Positions 6,925 through 7,540 of a stretch of 7,540 nt of DNA are shown here, in pieces. The notes below the pieces were generated by a model. That model had not been told where the DNA came from, did not search any database, and saw only the letters and a list, made by a program, of their open reading frames with translations. The stretch lies in NCBI GenBank assembly GCA_018262875.1, contig JADFDL010000077.1, positions 1 through 7,540 on the forward strand. Reading direction: 5' to 3'. This DNA comes from Rhodocyclaceae bacterium (GTDB taxonomy: Bacteria; Pseudomonadota; Gammaproteobacteria; Burkholderiales; Rhodocyclaceae). The number at the start of each line of letters is the position of its first letter. Position 1 is the first letter of the stretch. A program made the position numbers and the translations under genes.

Positions 6925-7162
6925 GCGTTTGACGGTCTACAGCCGCGCCTGGTGCCATCTCTGCGATGATCTCCTGGCCGCGCTCAGGCCGCTATGCGAG
7001 GAACTGGGCGCCGGCATAGAGATAATCGATGTCGATGCCCATCCCGAATTCGAGGAGGCCCATGGCGAGCGGGTGCCGGTCGTGTTCGGCGGAGAAACCG
7101 AGCTGTGCCACTACTTTCTCGATACCGCGGCAGTTCGTGCTTATTTGCTGAATTTCCGGTAG
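6914..7162 (+). CDS. Glutaredoxin-like thioredoxin-fold protein (DUF836 type)
   Basis: Small cytosolic protein of 82 residues with a beta-strand LTVYS, then the redox motif WCHLCDD (Cys14 and Cys17), an alpha helix, a strand IEIIDVD, and the ERVPVVF segment whose Val-Pro (54-55) is the cis-proline site of thioredoxin folds. This resembles the glutaredoxin-like DUF836 family. The partner protein is unknown. The start is uncertain: GTG 6914 overlaps the end of degQ by 11 bp and places the first strand as usual for the family. GTG 6878 would add 12 residues and TTG 6926 would begin just before the strand. None has a clear Shine-Dalgarno, so coupling to degQ is likely. The stop TAG (7160-7162) is part of a promoter-like TAGAAT. 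A link to disulfide or RseC redox chemistry is possible but unproven. Confidence 0.82.
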   Translation: MTNKRLTVYSRAWCHLCDDLLAALRPLCEELGAGIEIIDVDAHPEFEEAHGERVPVVFGGETELCHYFLDTAAVRAYLLNFR

Positions 7163-7165
7163 AAT
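7160..7165 (+). promoter_or_regulatory. Candidate -10 box for lepA overlapping the preceding stop codon
   Basis: TAGAAT matches TATAAT in 5 of 6 bases and shares its first three bases with the stop codon of the glutaredoxin-like gene. No convincing -35 is seen 16-18 bp upstream. The start would fall near 7172, so lepA would have a leader of about 48 nt that contains the leader ORF and hairpin. Confidence 0.38.
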
Positions 7166-7178
7166 TTCGCGCTTTCGT

Positions 7179-7220
7179 ATGCCTCTGAAAGGGTGCTTTG
7201 CAGCACCCTTTCGTCTCTGA
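7179..7220 (+). CDS. Possible 13-codon leader ORF coupled to lepA
   Basis: ATG 7179 opens a 13-codon ORF ([13 protein letters not shown]) whose TGA at 7218-7220 overlaps the lepA ATG at 7220 by one base (TGATG), a typical coupling arrangement. lepA has no Shine-Dalgarno. The whole hairpin at 7187-7212 lies inside this ORF, so a translating ribosome would melt it. The leader ORF itself also lacks a Shine-Dalgarno and would start only about 7 nt after the predicted transcription start. No homologue is recognised, and a chance ORF is possible. Confidence 0.35.
   Translation: MPLKGCFAAPFRL
7187..7212 (+). terminator. Perfect 11-bp hairpin before lepA (terminator or leader structure)
   Basis: GAAAGGGTGCT pairs fully with AGCACCCTTTC around a TTGC tetraloop (7198-7201), and a T-G wobble can extend it. 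It ends 7 nt before the lepA ATG. No U-run follows (GTCTCTG), so it is a poor intrinsic terminator. It may instead attenuate read-through from the rpoE operon or control lepA translation. The structure is certain from base pairing; the role is open. Confidence 0.6.
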
Positions 7221-7540
7221 TGGATCACATCCGCAATTTTTCGATCATCGCCCATATCGACCACGGCAAGTCGACGCTGGCCGACCGCATCATCCAAGTG
7301 TGCGGCGGCCTGTCGGAACGTGAAATGGAAGCGCAGGTGCTCGATTCGATGGACATCGAGCGGGAGCGGGGCATCACCATCAAGGCACAGACGGCTTCCC
7401 TGCAGTACAAGGCGCGCGACGGCCGCCTTTTCAACCTCAACCTGATCGACACGCCGGGGCATGTCGATTTCTCTTATGAAGTGTCGCGCTCGCTGTCCGC
7501 CTGCGAAGGCGCTCTGCTGGTGGTGGACGCCTCGCAGGGA
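7220..7540 (+). CDS. lepA: Elongation factor 4 (LepA), 5' part
   Basis: Ribosome-associated translational GTPase (EF4) that acts on stalled or mistranslocated ribosomes and affects 30S biogenesis. The first 107 codons are present and the frame is open to the window edge; the full protein is about 600 residues. G1/P-loop AHIDHGKS is at 11-18, the G2 threonine at 53 (RERGITIKA), and G3 DTPGH at 77-81. The sequence closely follows E. coli LepA ([51 protein letters not shown]), which separates it from EF-G and BipA. Start ATG 7220 agrees with the family N-terminus but has no Shine-Dalgarno; see the leader ORF and hairpin before it. lepA after the rse genes is a common proteobacterial order, usually followed by lepB. 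Confidence 0.97.
   Translation, partial: MDHIRNFSIIAHIDHGKSTLADRIIQVCGGLSEREMEAQVLDSMDIERERGITIKAQTASLQYKARDGRLFNLNLIDTPGHVDFSYEVSRSLSACEGALLVVDASQG

Noticed and set aside
1..7540. Novel defence system, mobile element, CRISPR array or RNA gene
   Set aside because: All genes belong to known conserved chromosomal families in a familiar order. No direct repeats, transposase, integrase, tRNA-like or rRNA-like sequence was seen on either strand.

Overview
The window holds ordinary, compact, GC-rich proteobacterial chromosome. Gene order and protein sequences point to a betaproteobacterium, perhaps Rhodocyclales-like: fabF, a YgfX-type gene, a reversed nadB, then rpoE-rseA-rseB-rseC-degQ/mucD, a small glutaredoxin-like gene and lepA. 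The taxon is inferred from gene order and protein resemblance, not from a search. I see no insertion sequence, tRNA, rRNA, CRISPR array or sign of recent transfer.

Layout. Positions 1-743 are the 3' end of fabF (fatty acid elongation), cut just at its catalytic cysteine. A small two-helix membrane protein of the YgfX/CptA type follows (765-1193). It converges on and overlaps by 8 bp the 3' end of nadB (1186-2772, minus strand), the L-aspartate oxidase of NAD synthesis, which lacks an ATG start. The 190-bp divergent region (2773-2962) carries candidate promoters for nadB and rpoE and a short leader ORF that runs into rpoE.

Positions 2963-7162 form a tight envelope-stress operon. It encodes the extracytoplasmic sigma factor RpoE, its membrane anti-sigma factor RseA, the periplasmic co-regulator RseB, the membrane protein RseC with a CxxCx5C cysteine cluster, a secreted HtrA-type protease (DegQ/MucD) and a cytosolic CxxC glutaredoxin-like protein. 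Junctions are 2 bp, three 4-bp ATGA overlaps, and one longer overlap, so translational coupling through the operon is likely. By family knowledge, RseA holds RpoE at the membrane, RseB guards RseA from proteolysis, and stress-triggered cleavage frees RpoE; the co-transcribed protease clears misfolded periplasmic proteins.

The window ends in lepA (elongation factor 4; first 107 codons). A -10-like TAGAAT overlaps the stop codon of the glutaredoxin gene. It is followed by a 13-codon leader ORF that contains a perfect 11-bp hairpin and whose stop overlaps the lepA start (TGATG). I found no convincing undescribed multi-gene system. The features most worth a second look are the short leader ORFs in front of rpoE and lepA, both of which lack a visible Shine-Dalgarno sequence.
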